Positions 52,571 through 61,420 of a stretch of DNA of 64,000 nt are shown here, in pieces (the stretch's first letter is position 1; each line of letters opens with the position of its first letter). The notes under the pieces were generated by a model. The model was not told where the DNA came from. It saw nothing but the letters and a program-made list of their open reading frames with translations, and ran no database searches. This stretch comes from Desertimonas flava (GTDB lineage: Bacteria > Actinomycetota > Acidimicrobiia > Acidimicrobiales > Ilumatobacteraceae): NCBI RefSeq assembly GCF_003426815.1, contig NZ_QKYK01000009.1:115781-179780 (forward strand), written 5' to 3'. The position numbers and the translations under genes were made by a program.

Positions 52571-53142
52571 TCCTCGCGACGGGGTGGTCGGCGCTCCTGG
52601 CGGCGGCGTCCGCCGACACGGCGCCACCCGCCGACGACCGGCTGTACGCCCCGCATCCGCTGAGCGGGCTCTGGCTGGCGATCGGCATCGGGGCGCTGCT
52701 CGCCGGCGCTGCCCTGGCCGTCTGGATCATCAGGCCGAGACGCCACCGCAGCGTCGAGATCGCCCCGCCGGCGACGATCCACGACGTCTACCTCCATCGC
52801 ATCGACGAGCTCGGCGCCCGCCTGGCCGGCGGGGATCTCGACGAGCGCCACCTCCATCACGAACTGGCTCGCACCCTTCGCTCGTACGCCGGCGACACCG
52901 GCACGACGGGCGCCGACGCGATGTCGGCGAGTGCCCTCGACTCGGCCGGGCGCCGCCGCGCCGCCGCCGCCGTGCGGTCGTTCGAGCAGCCGCAGTTCGC
53001 CGAGTCGGCGTCGGCGGACACCGCACAGTCGCTCCGCGTCGCACGCGACGTGATCACCGAGGACGACGCCGACGCGTCACGGATGGTGCCAGGCACCAAC
53101 CGTGACGGCGTACCGCCGACCGGCGAGGAGCCGTCGGCATGA
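52567..53142 (+). CDS. DUF4381-like membrane protein of the Bat operon
   Basis: 191 residues. Short N-terminal outside part, one transmembrane helix (GLWLAIGIGALLAGAALAVWII), then a cytosolic helical part (ATIHDVYLHRIDELGARLAGGDLDERHLHHELARTLRSYAG). Position between DUF58 and VWA genes is that of DUF4381 members. ATGA overlaps at both ends. Codons near the C-terminus contain the 15-bp palindrome TGGTGCCAGGCACCA (53084-53098). Confidence 0.75.
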   Translation: MILATGWSALLAAASADTAPPADDRLYAPHPLSGLWLAIGIGALLAGAALAVWIIRPRRHRSVEIAPPATIHDVYLHRIDELGARLAGGDLDERHLHHELARTLRSYAGDTGTTGADAMSASALDSAGRRRAAAAVRSFEQPQFAESASADTAQSLRVARDVITEDDADASRMVPGTNRDGVPPTGEEPSA

Positions 53143-54134
53143 TCGCTGCCCTCGTCTTCCGCAGCGCGTGGCTGGGCGCGGTGGCCCTCGCCGTCGGCAT
53201 CGTCGTCGCTGTGGTTCTCGTCCGGCGCTCACGCCGCGCCGGCCGTTCCGGGCGCGGCGACTGGGGCGACGAGCTCGCCGTCGCCAACGTCGACCATGCC
53301 CTCGCCTCCGGACCGTTCCGCAAGGCGCTGCGCCGATACCGGTCGCTCGCCGGCGCCGAGCTGGCGATGCTCTCCATCACCGGGCTCGCAGGTGTGGTGC
53401 TGATGATGCGACCGCTGACCGAGCAGTCGCGGGAACGAACGAGTCTCAGCCGCGACGTCATGCTCTGCCTGGACGTGTCGGGCTCGATGAAGGAGCTCGA
53501 CGAGTCGCTGCTGCGTCGCTTCGTCGACATCTCGTCGGGACTGCCCGGCGATCGGATCGGGCTGACGATCTGGAACGGGGCGGCCATCACCGTGTTCCCG
53601 CTGACGGATGACGGCGAGTACGTCACGGCGATGCTCGAGTACGCAGTCGACCAGCTCAACCGAGGGGCGCGGTCGTTCGTGCTCGGGACCGAGGAAGGCG
53701 GCAGCTCGCTGATCGGCGACGGACTGGCGTCGTGCATCATGCGCTTCGACCGTCCCGACGAGGAGCGGGCCCGCTCGATCGTGCTGGCCACCGACAACGC
53801 GCTCGCCGGCGACCCGATCGTGTCGCTCGACGAGGCGGCGACGTTGGCCGCCCAACGAGGCATCCGCGTGTACGGCATCGCCGTCGACGGGCACATCACC
53901 GACTACGACGCCAGGGAACTGGCGGCCGCCACGGCGCTGACGGGCGGGGCGTACCTCACGACCGCGGACGACGACGTGGTCGACACCGTCGTCAGCCAGA
54001 TCATCGAGATGGAGGCGACGAAGCTCGAGCAACCACCCGAGCTGGTGCGCGACGATCGCCCCACCACGCTGGCCGCCGGCGTCACCGCCGGCGCCGCCCT
54101 CCTGTCCCTCCTCACGCTCGTCCTCCGGCGATGA
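53139..54134 (+). CDS. VWA-domain membrane protein (BatA-like)
   Basis: 331 residues. An N-terminal helix (AWLGAVALAVGIVVAVVLV), a second (LAMLSITGLAGVVLMM), then a VWA domain with an intact MIDAS (MLCLDVSGSMKELDE, then later TEEGGSSLIGDGL and VLATDNALAGD), and a C-terminal helix. Overlaps both neighbours (ATGA). Together with MoxR and DUF58 probably an envelope-stress or maturation complex. Confidence 0.92.
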   Translation: MIAALVFRSAWLGAVALAVGIVVAVVLVRRSRRAGRSGRGDWGDELAVANVDHALASGPFRKALRRYRSLAGAELAMLSITGLAGVVLMMRPLTEQSRERTSLSRDVMLCLDVSGSMKELDESLLRRFVDISSGLPGDRIGLTIWNGAAITVFPLTDDGEYVTAMLEYAVDQLNRGARSFVLGTEEGGSSLIGDGLASCIMRFDRPDEERARSIVLATDNALAGDPIVSLDEAATLAAQRGIRVYGIAVDGHITDYDARELAAATALTGGAYLTTADDDVVDTVVSQIIEMEATKLEQPPELVRDDRPTTLAAGVTAGAALLSLLTLVLRR

Positions 54135-55240
54135 GATTCGACCCGTTGTTGCCGTGGCCGGTGATCGCCGGTGTGGCGGCGCTCGTCGTCGTCGTGTTCG
54201 TGGTGCGGATCCGGCGCCGGCCCGGGGTCGGGGCCCTGCTGCGCTCCGGCGGGATCTGCGCGGCGGCCCTGGCGATCGCCGTCGACCCCGCCACCACCGC
54301 CGGCCGGAGCGAAGCGCGCCAGACCGCCGCCGACGTGCTCTTCGTCGTCGACACCACGGCGAGCATGGCCGCCGAGGACTACGGCCCGACGGCCACGGGC
54401 GCGACCGATCGTCCCCGCCTCGACGGTGTCCGCGCCGACATCACCGAGCTGGCGAGCTACTTCCCGGGCGCCCACTTCTCGCTCGTCCGCTTCGACACCC
54501 AAGCGCGGATCGACCTGCCGTGGACCACCGACGCCGCCGCGCTCGAGACCGCCGTCGCCGTCCTGCGCCAGGAGCGCGCCGCCTACAGCCGCGGCAGTCA
54601 GCTCGAGCTCGCCCTGGCGGCCGTCGGTGAACAGCTCCCCCGCCCGACGGCCACCGGCGACGAAGGGTTCAGCGTCGTCTTCTACTTCTCCGACGGCGAA
54701 CGCACCGCGGCGACGACGTCTGGCCCGTCGCTGAGCCAACAGGCCGGGCAGCTGCTCGGCCCGAACACGATCGACGCCGACGAAGGATCGAGCGGGTTGG
54801 AGTCGTTCGCCGATCTCGCCGACCTCGTCGACGCCGGTGCCGTGTTCGGCTACGGCACCGCCGAGGGCGCGAGGATGCAGGAGTTCGTCGGCCGCGAGCG
54901 GCGCGCCACCGTCAGCGAGGACCCGTACCTGATCGACGCGGCCACCGGTGAGCACGCGGTCTCCCGTGCTGACGAGGGGGCGTTGCGTCGCATCGCGACC
55001 GACATCGGCGTGCCCTACCTCCATCGCCAGTCGCCGGGCGGTCTCGACGACCTGGCGAGCGACATCCGCGACGCCGCGGCGACGGCCGGCGCCGGTGATC
55101 GCCCGGCCCGCAACCGCCTCTACTGGATCCCGGCCGGGGCCCTCGTCGCCCTGGTGCTGTGGCAGGCGGCGGCGAGTGCCGAGGAAGTGGCCGCGGCCCG
55201 CCGGGCGTTCGGACCGGCGTCACGCCGGAGGACGGCATGA
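54131..55240 (+). CDS. VWA-domain membrane protein (BatB-like)
   Basis: 369 residues. N-terminal helix PVIAGVAALVVVVFVVRI, second hydrophobic stretch GGICAAALAIAVDPATTAG, VWA domain with the MIDAS variant VLFVVDTTASMAAED (D-T-T-A-S rather than DxSxS), a long acidic middle, and a C-terminal helix (IPAGALVALVLWQAAASA). Next to the canonical BatA-like gene; typical of paired Bat proteins. Confidence 0.9.
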   Translation: MRFDPLLPWPVIAGVAALVVVVFVVRIRRRPGVGALLRSGGICAAALAIAVDPATTAGRSEARQTAADVLFVVDTTASMAAEDYGPTATGATDRPRLDGVRADITELASYFPGAHFSLVRFDTQARIDLPWTTDAAALETAVAVLRQERAAYSRGSQLELALAAVGEQLPRPTATGDEGFSVVFYFSDGERTAATTSGPSLSQQAGQLLGPNTIDADEGSSGLESFADLADLVDAGAVFGYGTAEGARMQEFVGRERRATVSEDPYLIDAATGEHAVSRADEGALRRIATDIGVPYLHRQSPGGLDDLASDIRDAAATAGAGDRPARNRLYWIPAGALVALVLWQAAASAEEVAAARRAFGPASRRRTA

Positions 55241-55986
55241 CCGGCCGGCTTCGCCCGACCCGCCGGCGCCGGCGCCTGCTCGCCCTGCCGCTCGTTGCGG
55301 CGTTGCTCGCCGTCGGGCTGAAGTCCCTGACGATGTACTGGTTCGCCGCGGCCGGCACCTCCGCCTACGCCGACGGCCACTGGGAACGGGCAGAGACGAA
55401 CTTCCGCAGACTCGGCGTCCTCGACATCGTCGATCCCTCGCTCGACGACCTCGGTCTCGGCGACGCCCTGTATCGCCAGGGTGACCTGCTCGGCGCCGAG
55501 GATGCCTTCCGCCGCGCCCTCGCCGCGGCACCGGATGACTGCGAGATCCGCTTCAACCTCGCCGTCACCCTCGAGGCCCAGGGCGACCTGCTGGCGGCGG
55601 GCGACTCGCTCGCCGACGACACCGACGCCGATCCGTTCGATCGACGTACGGCCGTCGGTCCCGGCCCCGACGATCCGCGGGCGGCATATCAGGACGCGAT
55701 GAACATCGTGGACGGCCGCACCTGCCGCTCGATCGTTCCCGACGACGCCGGCGCGCGGCTCGCCGAAACCCGGGAGCGTCTCTCCAAGAAGCTCGGCCGC
55801 GACCGGGATCCACAGAGCGACACCGAGCTCGCCCAGGAGGAGAACGAGTCGATCGACAACGAGGGCGTCGACACCGAACAGGTCAACGAGCTGGACGCGC
55901 GCAACCGCGCCGGCGCCGCCCAACGCGAGGCGACCCGAGACCTCGACACCAGCGGCCGCTCCCCCGGCCAAGACCCCAACTGGTAG
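55237..55986 (+). CDS. TPR-containing membrane protein (BatC-like)
   Basis: 249 residues. Basic N-terminus (RPTRRRRRLLALPLVAALLAVGL) and a membrane helix, then two TPR-like motifs (AYADGHWERAETNFRRLGVLD and DALYRQGDLLGAEDAFRRALAAAPDDCEIRFNLAVTLEAQG), ending in a charged, Gln/Asn/Glu-rich tail. Last gene of the moxR operon; ATGA overlap with the preceding gene. Confidence 0.82.
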   Translation: MTGRLRPTRRRRRLLALPLVAALLAVGLKSLTMYWFAAAGTSAYADGHWERAETNFRRLGVLDIVDPSLDDLGLGDALYRQGDLLGAEDAFRRALAAAPDDCEIRFNLAVTLEAQGDLLAAGDSLADDTDADPFDRRTAVGPGPDDPRAAYQDAMNIVDGRTCRSIVPDDAGARLAETRERLSKKLGRDRDPQSDTELAQEENESIDNEGVDTEQVNELDARNRAGAAQREATRDLDTSGRSPGQDPNW

Positions 55987-56064
55987 CCCCGTGACAATGA
56001 ACGGCCAAGTGAACGCCGCGCCGTACACCACGCAACGCCCACCGCGCGGAGTGCGCCTGAACGA

Positions 56065-56169
56065 CGGGAGGGTATTTACCCACCGTCACCGACCGGAGGG
56101 TATTTACCCCACGGAACCGTCAGGTATTTACCCTCCGGTCGCACCGCGAGGTGGGCAAATACCCTCCGG
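56065..56169. repeat. Cluster of four GGTATTTACC-type elements between convergent genes
   Basis: CGGGAGGGTATTTACCC (56065-56081), CCGGAGGGTATTTACCCC (56093-56110), GGTATTTACCCTCCGG (56123-56138, inverted) and GGGCAAATACCCTCCGG (56153-56169, inverted). The core GGTA-TT-TACC is itself a palindrome. Two direct and two inverted copies let the segment fold into large alternative hairpins; it lies between batC-like and tpiA stops, so a terminator or extragenic repeat is likelier than an operator. Confidence 0.85.
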
Positions 56170-56190
56170 ACGGCGAACGGCGGTCGAACG

Positions 56191-56961
56191 TCAGCCCTGG
56201 TAGGCGATGATCTTGGCGAACTCGTCGGGGTCGAGACTGGCTCCGCCGACGAGGGCGCCGTCGATGTCGGGCTGGGCCATCAACTCGGCGATGTTGGCCG
56301 CCTTCACCGATCCGCCGTACTGGATCCGCACGGCGTCGGCCGTTGCCGCGTCCGTGAGATGGCGGATCCGCTCGCGGATCGAATGGCACACCGTCTGGGC
56401 GTCATCCGACGTCGCCGTCTTGCCCGTGCCGATCGCCCAGATCGGCTCGTAGGCGATCACGAGCGAGGCGATCTGGGCCTTCGCCCGACCGGCCACTGCG
56501 GTGTCGATCTGGCCGAGCACCTTGTCCTCGGTGTCGCCCGCTTCGCGCTCGTCGAGCGTCTCACCGACACAGACGATCGGTGTCATGCCGTGCTTCTGGA
56601 TGGCCGACACCTTGGCGGCGACCATCTCGTCGGTCTCGCCGAACAGCTCGCGCCGCTCGCTGTGGCCGACGATGACGTACTTCACGTCGAGCTTGGCGAG
56701 GAACACCGGCGACACCTCACCGGTGAACGCCCCCTTGTCCTCCCAGTGACAGTGCTGGGCGCCGAGGGCGAACGGCAGATCGTCGGCATCGATGAGCGTC
56801 TGGATGCTGCGCAGGTCGGTGAACGGCGGGTGGATGCTCACGTCGACCGACTCGGTCGTCTCCTTGTCGACGAGGTAGTGCAGCTTCTGCACGGTCTGGA
56901 TCGCCTCGAAGTGGTTGTGATGCATCTTCCAGTTGCCCGAGATGAGCGGCGTCCGCGTCAT
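56191..56961 (-). CDS. tpiA: Triose-phosphate isomerase
   Basis: 256 residues; interconverts dihydroxyacetone phosphate and glyceraldehyde-3-phosphate. Catalytic residues are visible: Lys12 in GNWKMHHNH, His in VIVGHSERRELFGE, Glu in VIAYEPIWAIGTGKTA, and the phosphate loop GGSVKAANI. ATG at 56961 directly follows the end of modular repeat copy B (GGGGAACGCA), which may supply the ribosome site. Confidence 0.97.
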   Translation of the reverse strand: MTRTPLISGNWKMHHNHFEAIQTVQKLHYLVDKETTESVDVSIHPPFTDLRSIQTLIDADDLPFALGAQHCHWEDKGAFTGEVSPVFLAKLDVKYVIVGHSERRELFGETDEMVAAKVSAIQKHGMTPIVCVGETLDEREAGDTEDKVLGQIDTAVAGRAKAQIASLVIAYEPIWAIGTGKTATSDDAQTVCHSIRERIRHLTDAATADAVRIQYGGSVKAANIAELMAQPDIDGALVGGASLDPDEFAKIIAYQG

Positions 56962-57064
56962 TGCGTTCCCCGGCCACGCAGGCCGGCGCGCCGGCCGGCT
57001 CCGCTAGCGCTCCGCCGACCTACCCGCTCGAGCCTCGGGACGCTTGCTGCGCTCGCTGAACTCA
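56962..57064 (-). repeat. Modular intergenic repeat, copy B (pgk-tpiA)
   Basis: Occupies the entire pgk-tpiA gap. Shares GGCCACGCAGGCC, the GC block and the GCTCGCTGAACTC end with copy A at 8-134, but lacks the TACAAG...CTCAC module. Confidence 0.9.
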
Positions 57065-58198
57065 TCACGTTGTGCTTCCTTCCCGCAGCGCGGCGAGGCC
57101 GGGAAGGTCGCCGAGCTCGAGCAGTTCGAGTGACGCACCCCCGCCCGTCGACACGTGATCGACGTCGTCGTCGAGACGGAACTGGGCGAGCGCCGCGGCC
57201 GAGTCGCCACCCCCCACGACGGTGAAGGCCTTGGTGGCCGCCATCGCCTCCGCGACCGACTTGGTGCCGGCCGCGAAGCGCTCGTCCTCGAACATGCCCA
57301 TCGGGCCGTTCCAGAAGACCGTGCGGGCTTCCATCACGATGTCGGAGAACTCGGCGGCCGAGCCCGGTCCGATGTCGAGGCCCTTGCCGCCCTCGGGGAT
57401 GCGGGTGCCCCATGTGGCGAACCGACCGTTGGCGTCGAGGCCGACGATGTCGCTCGGCAGGCTGATGGCCTTGCCCGACTCGAGCAGGCGCTTGCACGTG
57501 TCCACCTGGTCGGGCTCGAACAGCGAGTCGCCGATCGGCAGCCCCTTGGCGGAGAGAAACGTGAAGGCCATGGCGCCGCCGATGACGAGATGGTCGACGA
57601 CGTCGAGCAGCGCTTCGACGACCCCCAGCTTGTCGCTGATCTTGGCGCCGCCGAGCACGGCGACGAACGGGCGCTTCGGCGAGCTCCGCAGGCCGAGCAG
57701 CACGTCGACCTCCTTCTCGAGCAGGCGGCCGGCGGCCGACGGGACCCGCCTGGGCGGGCCGACGATGGACGCGTGCGCACGGTGTGACGCGCCGAAGGCG
57801 TCGTTCACGTAGCCGTCGATCGGACCGTTGCCGTCGGGATCGTCGACCAGATGGGCGGCGAAGGCGTCGTCGTTGCCCTCCTCACCCGGATCGAACCGGA
57901 GGTTCTCGAGCAGGGACACGCCGGGCGCCAGCTCGGCGAGCCGGGCCCGCACCGGATCCATCGAGTACTTCGGGTTGGCCTGGCCCTTGGGCCGGCCGAG
58001 GTGGCTGGCGGTGAGCACGGTGGCCCCCCGCTCGGTGAGCCATTCGATCGTCGGCAGCGCGGCGCGGATCCGGAAGTCGTCGGTGATCGTCGACCCGTCG
58101 AGCGGGACGTTGAAGTCGGTGCGCACGAGGATGCGCTTGCCGGCGAGACCGCCGAGCGCCTGCTCGAGGTCCTCGAGCGTGGGAACCCGGGTATTCAC
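57065..58198 (-). CDS. pgk: Phosphoglycerate kinase
   Basis: 377 residues, somewhat shorter than the usual ~395-400. Substrate-binding segment ILVRTDFNVPLDGSTITDDFRIRAALPTI, HLGRPKGQ, and the nucleotide part LGGAKISDKLGVVEALLDVVDHLVIGGAM with the C-terminal VVGGGDSAAAL and STGGGASLELLE. GTG start at 58198. Lies between gap and tpiA; both gaps contain parts of the modular repeat. Confidence 0.97.
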   Translation of the reverse strand: MNTRVPTLEDLEQALGGLAGKRILVRTDFNVPLDGSTITDDFRIRAALPTIEWLTERGATVLTASHLGRPKGQANPKYSMDPVRARLAELAPGVSLLENLRFDPGEEGNDDAFAAHLVDDPDGNGPIDGYVNDAFGASHRAHASIVGPPRRVPSAAGRLLEKEVDVLLGLRSSPKRPFVAVLGGAKISDKLGVVEALLDVVDHLVIGGAMAFTFLSAKGLPIGDSLFEPDQVDTCKRLLESGKAISLPSDIVGLDANGRFATWGTRIPEGGKGLDIGPGSAAEFSDIVMEARTVFWNGPMGMFEDERFAAGTKSVAEAMAATKAFTVVGGGDSAAALAQFRLDDDVDHVSTGGGASLELLELGDLPGLAALREGSTT

Positions 58199-58204
58199 TG
58201 TGAC

Positions 58205-58251
58205 TGCGTTCCTACAAGCGCTTCGCTGAAGCTCACGAGGCCACGCAGGCC
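58205..58251 (-). repeat. Modular intergenic repeat, copy C (gap-pgk)
   Basis: Has TGCGTTCCTACAAG (58205-58218), a CTTCGCTGAAGCTCAC segment shared with copy A, and GCCACGCAGGCC. It ends 6 bp from the pgk GTG. The remainder to 58337 is unrelated and contains no gene. Confidence 0.85.
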
Positions 58252-58337
58252 GTTACCTGCCGCTCCCGACAAGTGGGCGCCGCTGAAGCGTCGGCAGCTG
58301 GCGCTCGGTCGCTCGCATCGGAGCACGGGTCCGATCC

Positions 58338-59360
58338 TCACTTCTTGAGCTTGGCGACCTTGGCGCCGGCGAAGGCGAGGAAGTCGACGAGACGGTTCGA
58401 GTAGCCCCACTCGTTGTCGTACCAGCCGAACACCTTGACGAGCTTGCCCTGGGCCATCGTCATCTTGGCGTCGAAGATGCACGAGTGCGGATCGGTGACG
58501 ATGTCGGACGACACGATCGGCTCGTCCGTGTAACGCAGCACGCCCTTCAGCGGTCCGCTCTTGGCGGCCTTGGCGTAGGCGGCGTTGATCTCGGCGACCG
58601 ACGGTGCCGACTTCAAGATGGCGTTGAAGTCGGTGATCGATCCGGTGGGCACCGGCACCCGCAGCGACGTGCCGTCGAGCTTGCCCTTCATCGCCTCCAG
58701 CACCAGGCCGGTGGCGCGAGCGGCGCCCGTGCTCGTGGGGATGATGTTGATGGCCGCGGCGCGGGCCCGGCGCAGGTCCCGGTGCGGGCCGTCGACGAGC
58801 GACTGATCGCCGGTGTAGGCGTGGATCGTGGTCATCAGGCCCTGCTCGACACCGAAGGCGTCGTCGAGCACCTTGACCAGCGGCACGAAGCAGTTGGTGG
58901 TGCAGCTGGCGTTGGACACGACCTTGTGCGTGCGCGGATTGAAGTCCTTGTGGTTCACGCCGTAGACGAACGTGGCGTCGGCACCGTCGGCCGGAGCCGA
59001 CACGACCACCAGCGGGGCGCCGGCGTCGAGGTGGGCGCTGGCCTTGTCACGCGACGTGAAGATGCCGGTGGACTCGACGACGACGTCGACGCCGAGGTCG
59101 CCCCACGGGAGGTCGGCCGGATTGCGCTCGGAGAGCACCTGGAGCTCGTCGCCGTCGACCGAGATGCCGTTCTTCGACACCTTGACGTCGCCAGGGAGGA
59201 TGCCGAGGACGGAGTCGTACTTCAGCAGGTGCGCCATCGTCGGCACGTCGCCGAGGTCGTTGACGGCGACGAAGTCGATGGGGGCGCCGGAGGCCTTGGC
59301 CGCCCTGAAGAGGTTGCGGCCGATGCGGCCAAATCCGTTGATGCCAACGCGGATGGTCAT
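58338..59360 (-). CDS. gap: Glyceraldehyde-3-phosphate dehydrogenase
   Basis: 340 residues, glycolytic type I. NAD-binding [13 protein letters not shown], catalytic Cys in [22 protein letters not shown], inorganic-phosphate site [13 protein letters not shown] and the C-terminal [15 protein letters not shown] at 59360. Divergent from rapZ across 139 bp that holds repeat copy D. Confidence 0.97.
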   Translation of the reverse strand: MTIRVGINGFGRIGRNLFRAAKASGAPIDFVAVNDLGDVPTMAHLLKYDSVLGILPGDVKVSKNGISVDGDELQVLSERNPADLPWGDLGVDVVVESTGIFTSRDKASAHLDAGAPLVVVSAPADGADATFVYGVNHKDFNPRTHKVVSNASCTTNCFVPLVKVLDDAFGVEQGLMTTIHAYTGDQSLVDGPHRDLRRARAAAINIIPTSTGAARATGLVLEAMKGKLDGTSLRVPVPTGSITDFNAILKSAPSVAEINAAYAKAAKSGPLKGVLRYTDEPIVSSDIVTDPHSCIFDAKMTMAQGKLVKVFGWYDNEWGYSNRLVDFLAFAGAKVAKLKK

Positions 59361-59378
59361 GAGGCCGACTGTATCGGT

Positions 59379-59402
59379 TGCGTTCCCCGGCCACGCAGGG
59401 CC
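59379..59402 (-). repeat. Modular intergenic repeat, copy D (short, upstream of gap)
   Basis: TGCGTTCCCCGGCCACGCAGGG, matching the corresponding end of copy B. It lies 18 bp from the gap ATG. Confidence 0.75.
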
Positions 59403-59499
59403 GAAGGTCCTCGTGGCCCGCCGATCGCGACGACCGATCGGCTCGACCCCGGCTGAAAGGTCCGGGCAGCTTCGAGGGGGCAGCGCTACCCTCGACGTC

Positions 59500-60348
59500 G
59501 TGGCCCAGATCGTCGTCATCACCGGACTGTCGGGCGCCGGCCGGTCCGGCGTCGCCGATGTCATGGAAGACCTCGGCTGGTACGTGGTCGACAACCTGCC
59601 GACCTCGCTCGTCGAGAAGGTGGTCGAACTCGCGTCGCTGCCCGGCACCGCCGGCATCGACCGGCTGGCGTTGGTGGCCGGACGGGACCATGGCGGGCTG
59701 CTGGCCCGGGTGTCGGCGGTACGGGCGTCGGGGCATCAGGTCACCGTCGTGTTCCTCGACGCGTCGGCGGCCGAGTTGGTCCGTCGCTACGACGCGACAC
59801 GCCGAAAGCATCCGCTCGCCGGCGAGGCCGACGGACTCCTCGAGTCGATCGAGCTCGAGCGAGCGCAGCTCAAGTCGATCCGCGAGTCGGCCGACCTCAT
59901 CATCGACACGACCGACCTCAACGTGCACCAGTTGAAGGAAAGGGTGCTCGCCGCCTTCTCCGAATCGGGCACGACGCAGCTGCAGGTCGCCGTCGAGAGC
60001 TTCGGGTTCAAGCACGGCCTGCCGCTCGACGCCGACATCGTGATGGACGTGCGGTTCTTGCCCAACCCGCACTGGGTGGACGAGTTGCGCCCGCTCACGG
60101 GACACGATCCGGCCGTGCGCGACTACGTGCTCGAGCGGGCCCAGACGTCGGAGTTCCTCGACTCGTTCGACGCGATGCTGCAGGCGACCGTGCCCGGTTA
60201 CCAGTCGGAGGGCCGCAGCTACCTCACGATCGCCATCGGCTGTACCGGCGGTCGCCATCGCTCGGTCGCCATCGCCGAGGAGCTGGCCGCCCGGTTGCGC
60301 TCTCGGGGCCTCGCCGTGCGCACCTCCCACCGCGACATCACCCGCTGA
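59500..60348 (+). CDS. rapZ: RapZ-family nucleotide/RNA-binding protein
   Basis: 282 residues from GTG at 59500. The N-terminal P-loop GLSGAGRS has Arg15 in place of Lys, as in actinobacterial members. [12 protein letters not shown] follows, and the C-terminal metabolite/RNA domain ends [23 protein letters not shown]. In other actinobacteria rapZ is followed by yvcK, whiA and gap; here it is divergent from gap and the other two are absent from the window. Confidence 0.94.
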   Translation: MAQIVVITGLSGAGRSGVADVMEDLGWYVVDNLPTSLVEKVVELASLPGTAGIDRLALVAGRDHGGLLARVSAVRASGHQVTVVFLDASAAELVRRYDATRRKHPLAGEADGLLESIELERAQLKSIRESADLIIDTTDLNVHQLKERVLAAFSESGTTQLQVAVESFGFKHGLPLDADIVMDVRFLPNPHWVDELRPLTGHDPAVRDYVLERAQTSEFLDSFDAMLQATVPGYQSEGRSYLTIAIGCTGGRHRSVAIAEELAARLRSRGLAVRTSHRDITR

Positions 60349-60370
60349 CCCGCCGCGCCCCTCGTTCACG

Positions 60371-61324
60371 TCACGCCCGGACGCCCGGTTGGGAGCTGTG
60401 GGCTGACTTGAACGACATCGCGTGCTCGAGGCGGGTCCGCAGCGAGGAGACCACGAATGCCGGCCGATCCCGAACGTCCGCCGATGTGTACTCGTACACC
60501 CGTAAGCCCACGTCCTGGAGCTCGTTGCGTCGCTGCGCGTCGCGCAGCCGCTCCTCGTCGCTGGCGTGCCCCTTGCGCCCCGTCACCTCGACCACGATCC
60601 GCAGCTCGTCGTAGGAGAAGTCGACGCGCCCGACGTGGCGGCGCCGGTCGTAGACGCGACGTTGGGTGTTCGGCCTTGGAAGCCCGGCGCGCCGTACGAG
60701 GCCCAGGAACGCCCGCTCCAGGATGGTCTCCCCACCAGAATCAGGCAGCAGTCTGTCGATGAGCCGCACGCCGGCCCGGCCGCTGCCCCGCAACGTCGAC
60801 AACCGTTCTGCGAGCACGGTCGGAGAGGAGTGATGGTCGCGCACGGCACTGTCGATCGATGCCCCGAGCCGGACGCGTGGAACGCCGAGCGTGGCGAGGT
60901 CGAGGATCGTCCGCGTCGCCGACGAACACGGCAGGTGGCGCCGCTCGAGCACGTCGTGGGGACCGATCAGGCCGGTGGTGTGAACGACGTACGGCGCTGG
61001 GAGCGCGTGGAACCTCAACTCCCGGGGCACGGTGAGGTGCAGCGGCTGGTCGAGGCACCGATCGAAGCCCCACAACACCGCCGCCGATTCGTGACTCACC
61101 CAGGCTCTCGGTCCGAGCGAGAGCAGTCCGATCTGGAGGCGACGCATCCATGTATCGGGCGAGCCGGCCACGACGTACACCCCGGGCGCGGCTGGCCGCA
61201 ACCATCCTCGCTCCTCGGCGCCGCGGCGCGCCTTCGGTGTCAGCTCGGCGGCGCGGAGCTGCAACGTCGAGATGGCGCCCTGCTGAGCAGCACACGTTGC
61301 GGTGACGACGGCGATCGGGTTCAC
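60371..61324 (-). CDS. AbiEi-like N-terminus with DUF559 (restriction-endonuclease-fold) C-terminus
   Basis: 317 residues from GTG at 61324 (GAGGGAGA upstream); ATG at 61375 possible. The N-terminal third has the AbiEi winged-helix pattern (ISTLQLRAAELTPKARRGAEERGWLRPAAPGVYVVAG). The C-terminal DUF559/Vsr-like core is VGRVDFSYDELRIVVEVTGRKGHAS, with D and E of a PD-(D/E)xK-like site. No toxin partner is adjacent. Such orphans are frequent in actinobacteria; function unknown. Converges with rapZ, 22 bp apart. Confidence 0.8.
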   Translation of the reverse strand: MNPIAVVTATCAAQQGAISTLQLRAAELTPKARRGAEERGWLRPAAPGVYVVAGSPDTWMRRLQIGLLSLGPRAWVSHESAAVLWGFDRCLDQPLHLTVPRELRFHALPAPYVVHTTGLIGPHDVLERRHLPCSSATRTILDLATLGVPRVRLGASIDSAVRDHHSSPTVLAERLSTLRGSGRAGVRLIDRLLPDSGGETILERAFLGLVRRAGLPRPNTQRRVYDRRRHVGRVDFSYDELRIVVEVTGRKGHASDEERLRDAQRRNELQDVGLRVYEYTSADVRDRPAFVVSSLRTRLEHAMSFKSAHSSQPGVRA

Positions 61325-61420
61325 ACTCTCCCTCAGCGTCACGACGGACCGAAAACGGAAGAGATTCCCGTTCATGTCATGTGAAAGGTCCCGAGCCGGA
61401 GCCGCGGCATGACGTGAGCG

